Shown here: positions 23,573-34,537 of the stretch, in pieces
Position numbering within the stretch: position 1 is the first letter of the stretch
How the letters are laid out: each line of letters opens with the position of its first letter
Source: Glandiceps talaboti
Taxonomy: Eukaryota; Hemichordata; Enteropneusta; Spengelidae
NCBI RefSeq assembly: GCF_964340395.1
Contig: NC_135560.1
Span: 16,786,598-16,827,597, forward strand
Direction of reading: 5' to 3'
Length of the DNA stretch: 41,000 nucleotides
Translations under genes and position numbers: made by a program
Notes under the pieces: generated by a model
Databases searched by the model: none
Told to the model about the DNA's origin: nothing
Seen by the model: only the letters and a program-made list of their open reading frames with translations

Positions 23573-25887
23573 CAGGGCCGTAGCCTGACCAAATTGCCAG
23601 GGGGGTGGGGGGGGGGGGCAGAACTTTGTCTTGGTGCAATCATGCATATAAAATTTAGAAAGGTGCTAATTTACATACATTTGCATGCAATTTACATAAT
23701 ATCTATTTTAGCATACGCAATTAAATATCATCCAGGAAATTTTTTTTAAAAAATGCTGGTCAACGGGTAACCTAACCCATCACATTGGGTAGGTAGGTCG
23801 ATTTCATTTTTTCACAATGCTTGACAAAGGATAAAACAAACCATATATAATGATATCAATATATTTCAGGTCGAGTTTAGATAGAACTTATTCAGTCATC
23901 TTGATACTATCTCTTGCAATTTGTCTGCATAGCTACAGTTAGGAAATGTACACAATTTACGGTTAAACAAATGATGTAGTTCCTCTCACCCTCTCTTCTA
24001 AAAAATGTTAAGCCCCGCCAAATGAAACTCAAGCATTATTTTAGCCTCTCATTCTGTCACCTACACTACAGTGGGGATAGAAAATCATATGGTACAATGA
24101 TGCATAAAAGTATCAGTGATAGCCAAGTACAATAATATTCCGAACGAGATTACTTTACACAGGATGTGTATTTCACATGCACAAGGAGATGTCTCTAATT
24201 AGCTCTAACCTATACAGGGAGGTACTTAGCCAGACACCTTCCATCTTGTCTTGGGAGAAAGACAATTATCAACTTGATTGCTACTGATTTCCAATCAACT
24301 CCAAAGGTGAAAAAAAATTGAAAATAAGACAGTGTAGGAGGCCATTTAGAGGCATAAAATGTCAAACTATAGGCATATTAATTTCAAGTCTTACAATGCT
24401 TGAATATGTTTAGAAAATACCAGAATTGAAACAATTATGCTATGCATTACATATTATCTGGAAGTGTATTTTGTTGTAGCAAAGCTGAACGATATTTTGC
24501 GGATGTGCACTTTGTAAATGACTTCTCCTGAAGTTTATTTTGGTTCCAAAAAATCCCGAATAAAGAGCAAAACATTTCAAGACTTTCAGACTTTTGATGG
24601 CCCAATGACTGCTCAGCCTACTTCAATGGTCGTAAAATTTTGTTCAATTCTTTTTAGTGCACATTGGATATGCAACAGCTTAATTTAATCTAAATTCATG
24701 CTTGTATGCATCATCAGAGCCAAGTAAACCACTGTATAAGATATTACATAATTTGGAATAGACTCAAATGTATATTGTTACATATACTATTCAGAAAATA
24801 TAAAGAAATATCCTTAATTTTGAAAAAAAAATGCGAAGCCCGCACGAGGAAATATATGGGTAGGTTGAACAGCTTTTTCATTTTTTCTGGCCTAATGTCG
24901 TATTTTTCAAAGTAGTTGCCGAAAAGATGTCTCATTCAAAGTAAAAAGATGGATGGTGCTTTCTCAAATAAGTAACACAACAAAATAATCATTTTCTTTA
25001 CCAAACTCCCAAACCTTTATGGCCTCGTTTATGTCGGAACCCAAGGTGAACTCAGTGAATTCTCCTTGTCATTATCATTATAATGGAAATTGAAGTTTGG
25101 ATTTTGATGTCAAAGGTACCGCTCTGTTTACAAATTCAGGGCCATTCTTTCCATAGCAAATTGTCGCTTCAAAATGAATTGCGGAGTAACGTTAGTGTCA
25201 GTGTGCATTGAGATAATTATATCAAACAACATTTTAACCAAAGACAACGTCGAACACAATTATTGAAAGTGGATCTTCAAATAGTGGATCTTAAACTGCG
25301 TACCTAGTTTAATAGTTTTTTCAGGGCCACCAAATATTCCAAAACGAGATCTGCCGTTTTATCAGTATGAAATGTTTTAATATAAGGAACAAGATGTAAA
25401 TGAGATCGAGTCGCGAGCGCATCTTCGGAGTCACTGCATGCAGCATAGCAGGCAACCTCACGTTGAACGACTTTTTTCGTCTTTATTTTTAGTTTCACTC
25501 GCTGCATTATAATTGCGACTTCCTATCTTCAAATGAAGGAGACGTTCAAGACTACTGTTACTCGCGGAAAATGCACAGTGCATGTGCGCACTTCTTTTGT
25601 ACTTTCCCGCACAAATGAAGTGGACACATTTTTATTCAAAGTTTATTCAAAGTTAAGCCAGCGTACAATAGAGATATAAGATACATATTAGCGAGGAGTC
25701 AGTGTACAATCACTTTAGTGAACCATGAATTCAAATCACGTATGCTAGGAATCGTCACGAAAATAACGATTTTAATAACATCGCTATGTATTCAAAAAGT
25801 ATGTTTTTTTTCTTTCTTGTTTCCAAAATCTCAGGGGGGGGGGGCAGCTGCCCACCTTGCCCCCCCCCCCTGTAGGCTACGGTACTG
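23573..25887 (-). mobile_element. Non-autonomous TIR DNA transposon, copy R (inverted relative to copy L)
   Basis: Begins CAGGGCCGTAGCCTGACC and ends GTAGGCTACGGTACTG; both ends match copy L at 4524-6598 in reverse order. Internal blocks shared with copy L include CAAGACAAAGTTCTG (inverted), TGGTACAATGATGCAT and GGTTCCGACATAAACGAGG (inverted). A ~190-bp segment at about 24104-24298 is absent from copy L. A minus-strand frame (25507-25304, 67 codons: VACYAACSDSEDALATR, ending LVALKKLLN) is intact here but frame-broken in copy L. It is the only candidate coding relic, and I do not recognise it. No transposase catalytic motifs are visible and the flanks show no clear target duplication. Confidence 0.75.
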
Positions 25888-26810
25888 TCCACCTAACTAC
25901 CGTCTCTGTTAAGAGGTAGTATGCGACAAAGTGACAATTTTGACTGCCTACAGCTCCCAGGGGAGAAATCACCGGGGTAAATTAAGTCAAAGGTGTAACT
26001 TCGTCTCATTCTCACCACATGTACACATCCTCTGCTAAAGATTTACCCTGGTGAAAAGACATGGTCAAATATGACTTTTCGTATAGTGATTAAAGTTGGT
26101 TTTGGTTATCGAAACTATTAAGGGGACAGAAAATATCCTTTTTGGGTTGAATCAGACCGACCCATGCACATGAACATGGAATGGTGGGGTACAAGAAACA
26201 AAAATGACCTTACTCTTAGAAGTTAGGCGAAGACTTATTTTCTGTTTATAGTTTTGAACATAGCATAGTCAGGATTGACATACACAATTTCACTATATCA
26301 AGACGAGGTTCTGTTTTCTCAATTTTGCCTGACAACTTCGTCAAAATGTGATCGCATTTCAGGGATAAGCATCGACATATATAAATTGAAATGTAGTGAC
26401 CCAGATCACAAATACAACTGACAGAAATTGAGTTTGGAATGTTGAAATTCATAATAGTACGAATTCAGCATTGTTTTGAACAGTTTAATAAATTCGTGAA
26501 TGAATAACCGTATGTAAGTGTAGATTTGCACAACAAAACCGTGTCTATTCATGAATAGATTGGATTATATGGTTCCTAACTTGCCGATAAGGTCATAACA
26601 GGTTAAGGTAGCCTTAATAATTGAAAACAAATGCCATGAATAATAATATCTTTAAAATACTATAATTTTCAAAATTGCAGTAGGTTTGAAGTGTATTTTG
26701 GCTGAATCACTTAATCTATTTCCAATCGTTCAGTCATGTGACAACTGCAGCTTCTAATTATAACTTTCGTTCGTAGGTCGCACTCATGAAGACGGAAGGA
26801 AGCAAGACTC

Positions 26811-26813
<3 letters not shown>
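25888..26813. other. No recognisable feature
   Basis: AT-rich sequence with no supported gene or repeat. Confidence 0.5.
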
Positions 26814-26842
<29 letters not shown>

Positions 26843-27080
26843 TGTATGTATGTATGTACGTACGTACGTATGTATGTATACAGTATGTATGTACATGTAT
26901 GTATGTATGTATGTATGTATGTATGTATGTATGTATGTGTATGCACGTACGTACGTACGTACGTATGTATGTATGTATGTATGTATGTATGTACGTATGG
27001 ATGGATGGATGGATGGATGGATGGATGGATGGATGTACATTTTGTATGTATATATGTATGTATGTATGTATGTACGTTTG
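26814..27080 (+). repeat. (GTAT)n/(GTAC)n/(GGAT)n compound microsatellite
   Basis: TATG units with two GTAC blocks (about 26856 and 26945), a GGAT block (26998-27035) and a final TATG block. Apparent long frames on both strands (poly Tyr-Val-Cys-Met or Ile-His-Thr) are artefacts of the repeat. Confidence 0.95.
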
Positions 27081-27399
27081 TGTGAGTGGGTGGAATGGGG
27101 GTTCTAGGAAGAGATACACTGCGAAATAATATATAGGCGCAAAGGGCAACTACAGGCAGGAATGGGTTGAATGTTTTAAATGTCATCGTAAGGACAACAG
27201 ATATTACGCAAGATATCTAGAACGCATTCTTAAATTTTCATGTAATTTGGCACACGCAGTGATGTTAACAAAGTGCACATGATCTATATATTTTGGTCAA
27301 AGAAGTGTTTGTGTTTTTTGCTTCTGTGAAAGTCAGTACACATATACATGTACGTTGTGTTACTATACGATTTTGTAATTTGAAGGTGAAAAAAACAAA
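27081..27399. other. No recognisable feature
   Basis: Short unremarkable spacer. Confidence 0.5.
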
Positions 27400-27425
27400 A
27401 CAACAACAACAACAACAACAACAAA
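27400..27425. repeat. (AAC)n microsatellite
   Basis: Eight CAA/AAC triplets in an A-rich context. Confidence 0.9.
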
Positions 27426-27554
27426 AACCCAACTACCTCAAAAACATTATTTTTTGTCAATTCTTTAATATGCATAATCGTTCCTTAAATTACCACAAGG
27501 AAAATTGTTATCAAATCAAGATTTATTAGAATTGCTGCAATAACTTTTGGGACG

Positions 27555-27583
27555 TCGACAGACAGACAGACAGACAGGCAGGC

Positions 27584-27650
<67 letters not shown>

Positions 27651-27680
27651 AGCACGACATTACCTTCCCATACGGAAATA
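27555..27680 (-). repeat. Palindrome-headed (GTCT)n repeat, copy 2 (inverted)
   Basis: On the minus strand the head reads TTTCCGTATGGGAAGGTA and is followed by a (GTCT)n array of ~95 bp with two GCCT variants. It has the same layout as 7186-7470 and 36470-36800, but the palindrome has two mismatches. Confidence 0.6.
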
Positions 27681-28889
27681 AAAAAGGTATGAAAATAATA
27701 CACCCACATAACTTGAGACTTGCAAACACCGCTAATCCAATCAACTGAATCATTATCATTGGAGTTTCATTGTTGAATTGATCCAATTAGGCCTAACTCT
27801 ACATGAGAATGGTCTCACATAAATAAGGCAGCACGAATTAATTGGGGGTCATTTGGGAAAATGTACTCTTTACTGGGGTCCCTGGAATTGGGGAATATGG
27901 CATTTTAAGACATCCAAATGTTGTCTTCAAAACAACGACCCTTTGTCATTTAAAAAATTGGCCTACCCTTATTACTACGGAAGATATATACGGAGGACTA
28001 CGGTTACGACAACGTCATGATACTGTTGATATCAGTACCACGACTACACACCGCCACACATTACATTACTGTGTCGAGATATTGGATGTGTGGCTCCCAC
28101 TAAAATTCTTGGAATACAGCGTCTTAATTTTACAACCCCATCCCTTACAAACAAGTCGTTCTTATAACAAGTAAAAAAGATGACTGCCTTTTGAGCAGAT
28201 TGCCCTGCACTAGACATCCTACGCTGTCTTGATCTCGATCAATCACTGAAGAATAATTTTGTTATTCCGAGAAATGTTTACTCCTGTGGATTCTGAAAAT
28301 ACATCATGAAAAATACGATCAACTCAAATGTCTTTCGTTATTCCGTTTTAGTTCGACATCCATGATAATCACAAATATCGCAAACTGTAATTTAATTTGT
28401 ACCCCCCTGAAATATACTATCAGATGTAACACACCAAATTCCATGGGGATATCCCAAAATGATTTAATCATATCTTCTTTGGAAGTGCATCGGCAATATA
28501 ATGCAAGGAAAGGAACAGTGTTTTGTATTTATACGTGCAAGTCAATGGTCATATAATCCCTAGAGAAATAACGTTTAATTTTTCTTCAGCTACTTATTTC
28601 CAATAGTATTGACAAACTGAGCTCCCAGTATTCGGTTGCACAATTGAATAATGTCGTAATGCTGACAATTGTAAGATTGGTTATCTAATTATTATATATG
28701 ATAATGCATATCAGACCAAATACAACACGGGATATGGTCTCCACATGTGTAGTGCATAATATTGTCATGCTAAAGGGAGTACCAAGGAAAACTGACTTAG
28801 AGAATTCATAACGTAGCCTGTAACAATACTCGTACGTCATGTCACAGAAAGGTATCTCAGAATCAGATACAGAATTAATACGTTGAAGT
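27681..28889. other. No recognisable feature
   Basis: Open frames at 27842-28174 (+) and 28362-28556 (+) are unsupported by any family resemblance. No repeats with clear ends. Confidence 0.45.
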
Positions 28890-30125
28890 AACCAATAGTG
28901 GTAAATAATCAACGGAAGAGGAGGGCGAAACACTTCTGACAGTCACACTGCATGGATGCCTTGATGCCTTGAAGGCATCCACCAATCCAGATGAGACCAA
29001 ATTATTGTCTAGTTTGTTGTAGAGTTGTTTGTCATGTACTTTTCAACAGGGTTGCTATGTTGGTAGTCAGCAAATTAAAGATCCTGGGGTTGATTGTCCG
29101 CTTTGGTCTTTGTGGTATGAGAGATATGTCACAATGTATAGCTGGTATGAGTTTAGACAAGAATATGAGATGAGACGCAGTTCTCTTCTACTTTCCTGTA
29201 GTGGTCGGATGTCATTTTCTTTGATACTGTGTGTTGATACTGCCAGGTTGTTTTGATGCGTAGTTATTTGTAATAAATCTTACTGTATACGTTCTAGTTT
29301 GTCTATGTTTTCTTATGTGAATGGATCCCATATGATAGCGCCGTATTCCATGGTTGATGTGACGAGTGATATGTATGCTGTTAATCTACAGAGCTTGTTA
29401 CAGTGTTTTAAATGAAAGCCGAGAATAGGTGCTGCTTTCTTTGACAAATTGGTAATATGTGTGTTCCACTTAAGATCATTTGATAATATGAGTACGGGGT
29501 ATGGTTTATGTGGTACTTGTTTGATGAGCTGACTGCCTAGAGTATAGAAATGGCCATGGGAACTTTGCTTTTGATACTCAGAATGTATCACTTCTTTGAA
29601 ATGCATCTCTCATGATCTTGCCCATTTCTCCACTTCACTTATGTCATTCTTCATGATGATATGATGGTCATTCTGCGTTCTTATTGTTCTATACAGTAAA
29701 CAGTTGTCGGCAAACAGACGGATGTATGATTTTAAACAATCGGGGAGGTCATTGATATGGCAAATTAATAGCAGTGGGTCTAGTACGGTGCCTTGAGGGA
29801 CACCAGAATCAACTGAGACTTGTTGTGAAGTTTCTCCTTCAATCACAACCTACATTTGACGTTTGGACAAGAAGGAAGTTAACCAGTTATGCAATGAACA
29901 ACTGATACTATAGTGATCAAAGTCATACAGCAGTTTGTTGTGTGGTATAGTGTCAAATGCTTTGGCGAAATCAAGGATGGCTATATCTGTCTGTAGACCT
30001 TTGTCATATGATTTTATTAGATCGTTCACATCGACAAAGAGTTAGGTTTCACATGAGTAATCAGAACGGAATCCATGGTTTAGTGATGTAAGTACATTGT
30101 GTTTTCCAGTCTGTGGTCATGTCTA
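28890..30125 (-). pseudogene. Dead CR1/jockey-group LINE reverse transcriptase
   Basis: Minus-strand relic of a non-LTR retrotransposon ORF2, covering RT and the C-terminal part. Reading down from about 30090: the NHGFRSDYSCET block, then LDFAKAFDTIPHNKLL (RT motif A with its catalytic Asp), then SGVPQGTVLDPLLL (motif B), then RLFADNCLLYR (motif C, where the second Asp of FADD has become Asn), then LSNDLKWNTHITN and TSTMEYGAIIWDPFT. In-frame stops follow 'SCET', 'SKRQM' and 'EKWARS', and the frame decays below 29313, where 'IDKLERIQ' and 'PLQESRRELRLIS' can still be read. The endonuclease and 5' part are absent, so the copy is 5'-truncated. The element cannot mobilise itself. Confidence 0.88.
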
Positions 30126-30140
30126 CATGAGAAACCCTGC

Positions 30141-30167
30141 GTTGTTCATTAGGGTCAAATGAACAAC
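30141..30167. other. Perfect 8-bp stem hairpin
   Basis: GTTGTTCA and TGAACAAC enclose an 11-base loop, TTAGGGTCAAA. It lies just beyond the 5' break of the LINE relic. Function unknown. Confidence 0.6.
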
Positions 30168-30320
30168 ACCCTCCTTACATATAAATAGCTGGTTCGATAT
30201 ACTTCAGCACACATATTCAAAAGTGTGACGACTTCCTCTTTGAAGGGATTGATACCGAAAAGTCAACTTTTCATCAACTTCTTTAGATTTAGACCGAGCA
30301 CAGTTTTATCTTAACCCAGA

Positions 30321-30343
30321 CCACCAAACTGTCTGTTTGGTGG
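30321..30343. other. Perfect 9-bp stem hairpin
   Basis: CCACCAAAC, loop TGTCT, GTTTGGTGG. It is immediately 3' (on the minus strand) of the tRNA-like head at 30344-30410, so it may belong to the same SINE. Confidence 0.65.
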
Positions 30344-30410
30344 CCTGAGATCTTAATACTGCTGTGTGAGGCGTGCAAGTGTAGGGTAACCACTCTGCCA
30401 CCGAGAATCG
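30344..30410 (-). mobile_element. tRNA-like SINE head, degenerate
   Basis: The minus strand reads 'TCTCGGTGGCAGAGTGGTTA', an excellent box A (TGGCAGAGTGG). About 40 bases later 'GTATTAAGATCTC' is a weak box B. The anticodon stem and acceptor pairing are poor, so it is more likely a SINE head or tRNA pseudogene than a working tRNA. Confidence 0.4.
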
Positions 30411-30638
30411 CATTATTTCATAATCATCACTGGCATTGGTCACAAACTCATACATGTAGTACGAATAACCACACTTCGCTATCGGCTTCATCTTGACGCA
30501 TGCGTCTTTTTACGATTTGAATAAAACAAGTTTTCATAGAAAACGCAGTCACCCCCCCCCCTCCCACAAATACTTTACTTCTAAGTGACCGTGACTGGTG
30601 ACCTGAATTAAAATTAGTGACAACAAATAAACACTAAG

Positions 30639-30641
<3 letters not shown>

Positions 30642-30703
<62 letters not shown>
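30642..30703 (+). repeat. (GT)n microsatellite
   Basis: About 31 GT units, directly before the AGGTCA-bearing repeat array. Confidence 0.95.
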
Positions 30704-30704
<1 letters not shown>

Positions 30705-31265
30705 TGTGCAGAAAATGGCTAGATTTTGATAATTGACCTTGAAGGTCTAAGTCAAGGTCAAAGATAAAAGTATCAAACGAAAGTTTGCACCTAATCTTAT
30801 AGGAATAGACACTTGAATGGAGTCTCCATGTATTAAAGTTGTTGAGTTATGCTTGTTCACTACAAATATGGCCACAATTCAGTTAAAAGATATGTGAGAA
30901 TCAAAAATAATTCACTTTTTTTATATAATATTTCTCTTCTTCTCTTTTTCTCCATTTCCTTTGGACATCATTTTGAAAGAAATTCGCCAAACATAAATGT
31001 CACAAACTGTAAGCAATGTGCAAAATATAGCTTGATTTTGATAATTGACAAAGACGGTCAAGGTCGAGGTCAAATGTCACTTTCTTACAAGAAGCTTGCA
31101 TGTGATTATATGGGGTTAGACACTTGAATGCACTCTATGTATTGAAGTTGTTGAGTTATGCTGTAATAATTTGTTACTCCAAATGTGGCCGCTATTCAGT
31201 AAAAAGTGACACGAGCACCTCAATTAATTCTTGTATATATTTATGCACGGACGGACGGACGGACA
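30704..31265 (+). repeat. ~300-bp AGGTCA-bearing repeat, two tandem units
   Basis: Units start near 30706 and 31011. Both have TTTTGATAATTGAC, an AGGTCA cluster (GTCAAGGTCAAAGAT in the first, GTCAAGGTCGAGGTCAAATG in the second), then GACACTTGAATG and GTTGTTGAGTTATGC, and an 'AATATGGCC'/'AATGTGGCC' block. A (GGAC)n run (31245-31264) ends the second unit. Related to 3850-4295 and 6625-7035. Confidence 0.75.
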
Positions 31266-31974
31266 AGGCCCATTGTAATAATCTCCAATTACCAAAAGCA
31301 GCGATACGTGTGACAAAGTGCATGTTGATGGGCACTTCGAATTTCGTGAACGACTTCCTGGTTCTGAATTACTGTGTATGGCTTCCTTATTGGTACCGAA
31401 TATTTATTACATTTACCAGGACTGTGGAGTTCGTAGGCGTTGTGATTGATTGGTCTAACGGAGAACAGTCGTACGATTTCTCCCGACTAGAGGAAAACCT
31501 GTGTCTTTAGGATACTGAGTGAATGTGGGCATGATTAAATACCGTTGGAAAGACACAATTAAAGAAAACAAATACTATAGCTATGAGACAGACTGCAGGT
31601 TCATCACTCTTAAAGTAAGTATTTGGCCAACAACCAGCTACATGGCCATTTCTATCCGGTTATCTTTCGATGGTATAAATTATGATGTCTATAATCTTGT
31701 ACTACACTAGTGGAGAAAAAAATCTTGTATTCTCATAGTTAGGCTGAATCGCAGATTTCATTGAGCCACAACGAAATCTGAATCTCAGAATGCCATGGAA
31801 TGATGAGACGACATTTTAAAGTACGACGTAATAGTATGACGTCATTCTCGAGTTTTATGATCATAATTCTGTATCGCCATGATTATTGATTATTGTGACG
31901 TCACACACGTTCTATTTCTGTTGTTGCTGGGCGTGTATCTGAAAGGACACTTTCGTTGCTACGTATATGGGCTA
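31266..31974. other. No gene; two perfect CRE palindromes
   Basis: TGACGTCA occurs at 31837-31844 and 31896-31903, 59 bp apart, in a short stretch with additional 'GACGTAA' and 'CACACGT' motifs. These match cAMP-response elements but no transcription unit can be assigned. Frames 31124-31510 and 31519-31710 (+) have no family resemblance. Confidence 0.4.
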
Positions 31975-32357
31975 GGAGCTTCATTCGAAACACTTCTTTA
32001 GTCAGAAGGTGAGCATATCTTTATAGGAAATTTTAGTATGAATATAATTGTACTTGGCGAATTCGGAGAGATTATGTTGTCATGGTCAAAGCTGACTATG
32101 AGTTTGATGATTTCTAAACGTTGTATGGTATGGGTTCGGTGTATCGTATAAACAGCAATAACGGTTGTTTGTGAATGCCAAAAAAAATCGCCGAATACGT
32201 ATCATTTTCAAGGATAAGTGTTAAAATGGATGCAATATCTTTTTTCAGATTAATTATGTGTGTTCACTGACGGCTGTGTGTACACAAAAAAATTGACAAC
32301 AAAGGTTACGTATTATTAAGTAAGAACTTGTTAGCGTGTCGGCATTTACTGATTAAT

Positions 32358-32745
32358 TCAGTTCTGCTGTTCAAGTTCGTTGATTTGTCGGCAGTTATAA
32401 TAAAATATTTTTTCCCAGAGACATAGTTGACATCGTTTGGTAACGTTAGAGTATGAGGAAGCCTGCTTGAGAACTGACCAGTGTATGTCGTAATTAGTTT
32501 TGCTGTCTTTTAGGTGCCAAATGTATTTACTGAGCGCAGTGTCTTTCTTCTTGTGATCAAGTTTAAATGAAGACTTGTGGTTGTTAAACCTGCTTTTGAA
32601 TTCTGTGTCACTAACACCTATGTATGATTTGTGATCTTGGTTAGTGGTGACTGTTGCTTTGTAAACAACGCTTTTTATGAGGCATTTTCCTGCGAGAGGG
32701 CACTCCTTTGGTTTTCTGCAGTTACAGGTACTTTGTTGTGTTTGC
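32358..32745 (-). pseudogene. GIY-YIG endonuclease module of the left Penelope-like copy (frameshifted)
   Basis: Directly after the RT frame's TAA the reading shifts by one base and stays open for about 130 codons. Visible parts, in order: a cysteine cluster CNCRKPKECPLAGKC, KSVVYKATV (beta strand before the nuclease), SYIGVS (the YIG signature), FKSRFNNHKSSF (catalytic Arg and conserved His), YIWHLKD, then CQLCLWEKIF with the probable catalytic Glu. The domain's usual final stretch is replaced by about 15 unrelated residues before TGA. In working Penelope-like proteins this nuclease nicks target DNA to prime reverse transcription. Here one indel separates it from the RT. Confidence 0.8.
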
Positions 32746-34464
32746 TTAGCTTTTGAAAGTACATGCTTTATTATGTCCGTTGATTAATTTACCCATGTTG
32801 TCCATGCAACTATAGCTCACTTTAGTATTATTACGGTTGGAGATTTTATGCAGTACACTGGATATGGGGAAATGCTTGTCGATGAGGTTGAGAAATTTTC
32901 TACCGATGTTTGTTGAAACGTGTTTACTGTAAGGTGGGTTGAACCAAGTTATATTACGGCTGCGATTCCGCTTGCGTTGAGTGTGTCTTGTTTGGTCAAA
33001 TTTGAGGGTGTGATTATATCCTGCTTCATTGAGTGCATCTTGGTAGGATGATGTAGTGGCGTCGAATAGTTGTTCATCACTGGAAATGATGGATAGTCGT
33101 TGGTTTACCGAGCTGGGTATGGTCTTAATTATGGCTTTAGGATGGTTTGATTTCTTGTTGACGTAGTGGGTGGTGTTATTTGGTTTTGTGTACGGTCGGT
33201 ATGACTCGTCACGCAAGTTGAAGGTGACATCAAGGAAGTTGACAATTTTGATACCTTGGTCGGTGGTGATTCTAAGGCCGAGTTTCTTAAATTCTGAAGT
33301 TAGCTGCTTGGCTACTCTGTTGGCTTTCGATGGTGAATGATTACGGAGTACAGCTAGGCCATCATCCCTGTATAATCCTACCTCATTATCAAACATATGT
33401 TTGAATTTACTAAGTAAGTAGGTGCCTATGAGTTCGCAAGTTTCTGCTCCGTCATAGCAGCCCATAGTAATATCAAATAGGTAGGGCGGGTTAGAGTTGT
33501 GCCATGGTGAATCATCGTGGAAAAGTAGGGTTTTCTTTGTATGCATAATTATTTCCTTTTCTTCGTTCTTGATATCTGTAAAATTTGATGCGAAGTCAAG
33601 TGCTTCATCTAGAAGTTTCTGGGTAATTGATGGGTAGAATTCAACTACATCAAAAGTGAAGAAAGAGCATGATTGCTTATTGGTAATAGATGTGAACCAT
33701 TCAATGACAGAATTAGTATTTTTCCATTGATGGGTATTAGTGGCCTTGATAATGTCCTTGTTAATGCGGTCGAGTATGGTTTTACTTACAATTCCGATTT
33801 CACTTTTTGTGGGGTTGATTAGTCTACATTGAACGTGGTTAGGAAAGTTATCTTTATTGTCCTTGATTGTAATGAATGCTGGTTTCTGTGCAAGTGTTTC
33901 AATTCTATCATCCAGTTGAAGTTTCTCTGCGATACATTTTGCTTCGGCATTAATTTGTCCGGTTTGTGAAGTGGAAGTCCTCCTGTATTTCGCTGTGGTA
34001 TTGTCTTTTAACAGTTTTTTGTATTCTTCCTTCTGTAACTTGTAATGATTGTTAGTTTTGTCGGCTGGGATAAACATGTTTTCAGACTGTTTGATACATT
34101 TAGCATCTTTGCGTAGCTTATTTAAAAATTGACATTTGATGTTCCTAAATGTTATGTTCTCGATAACATGTAGCAGATCTTCTTCAAACTTAATCATTTC
34201 ATCAACCTGGGGTGGTGTTTTTCTTGATTTAAAGCCGTAGGTTTCCTTCTGCTTAGGTTTGGTCTCTGGATGAAGGTAGAAGAAGGCTTTCCATCTCATT
34301 CTTTTTATCACGCTTTCAGTTTTCTCGATTAATCTTTTTGTGTACTCACGGTCATCTGGTAGTGGAATATTCTTCATGGAGTATCGGAAGTTCACTCGTT
34401 CCATTATTGACAAAAGTAGGAGAGTGCTCAACAAGTAGGAGCAATTAGATACATATAATTTCAT
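32746..34464 (-). pseudogene. Penelope-like reverse transcriptase, left copy
   Basis: A 572-codon frame encoding a reverse transcriptase of the Penelope-like type that normally continues into a GIY-YIG nuclease. Finger motif FIPADKTNNHY (131-141), motif A FDVVEFYPSI (271-280, Asp272), motif B MGCYDGAETCEL (334-345), motif C YRDD (365-368), then the NFLDV block (409-413), thumb SSVNQRLS and the linker RNITWFNPPYS (504-513) and YSCMDNMG. All three catalytic aspartates are present. The frame ends early (KACTFKS then TAA) because of a one-base shift before the nuclease module. Two ATGs are possible (residues 1 and 21); the second, MERVNFRY, may be the better start. The first 478 codons are shared with the right copy, with only seven amino-acid differences. 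Confidence 0.85.
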
Positions 34465-34537
34465 TCTTCTTTCGACAAGTAGAGTGCTCGATCACCTTGG
34501 AGAGCTATCATACATAAAAATGAAAGAAGACGAGTCT
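33031..34537 (-). repeat. Left arm of ~1.5-kb inverted repeat
   Basis: The reverse complement matches 34632-36139 from AGACTCGTCTTC at the loop to GATGCACTC at the outer end, about 1507 bp against 1508 bp. In the coding part I count seven base differences, all changing an amino acid. In the ~75-bp leader next to the loop there are at least four. The two arms and their 94-bp loop form a giant palindrome. Confidence 0.93.
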
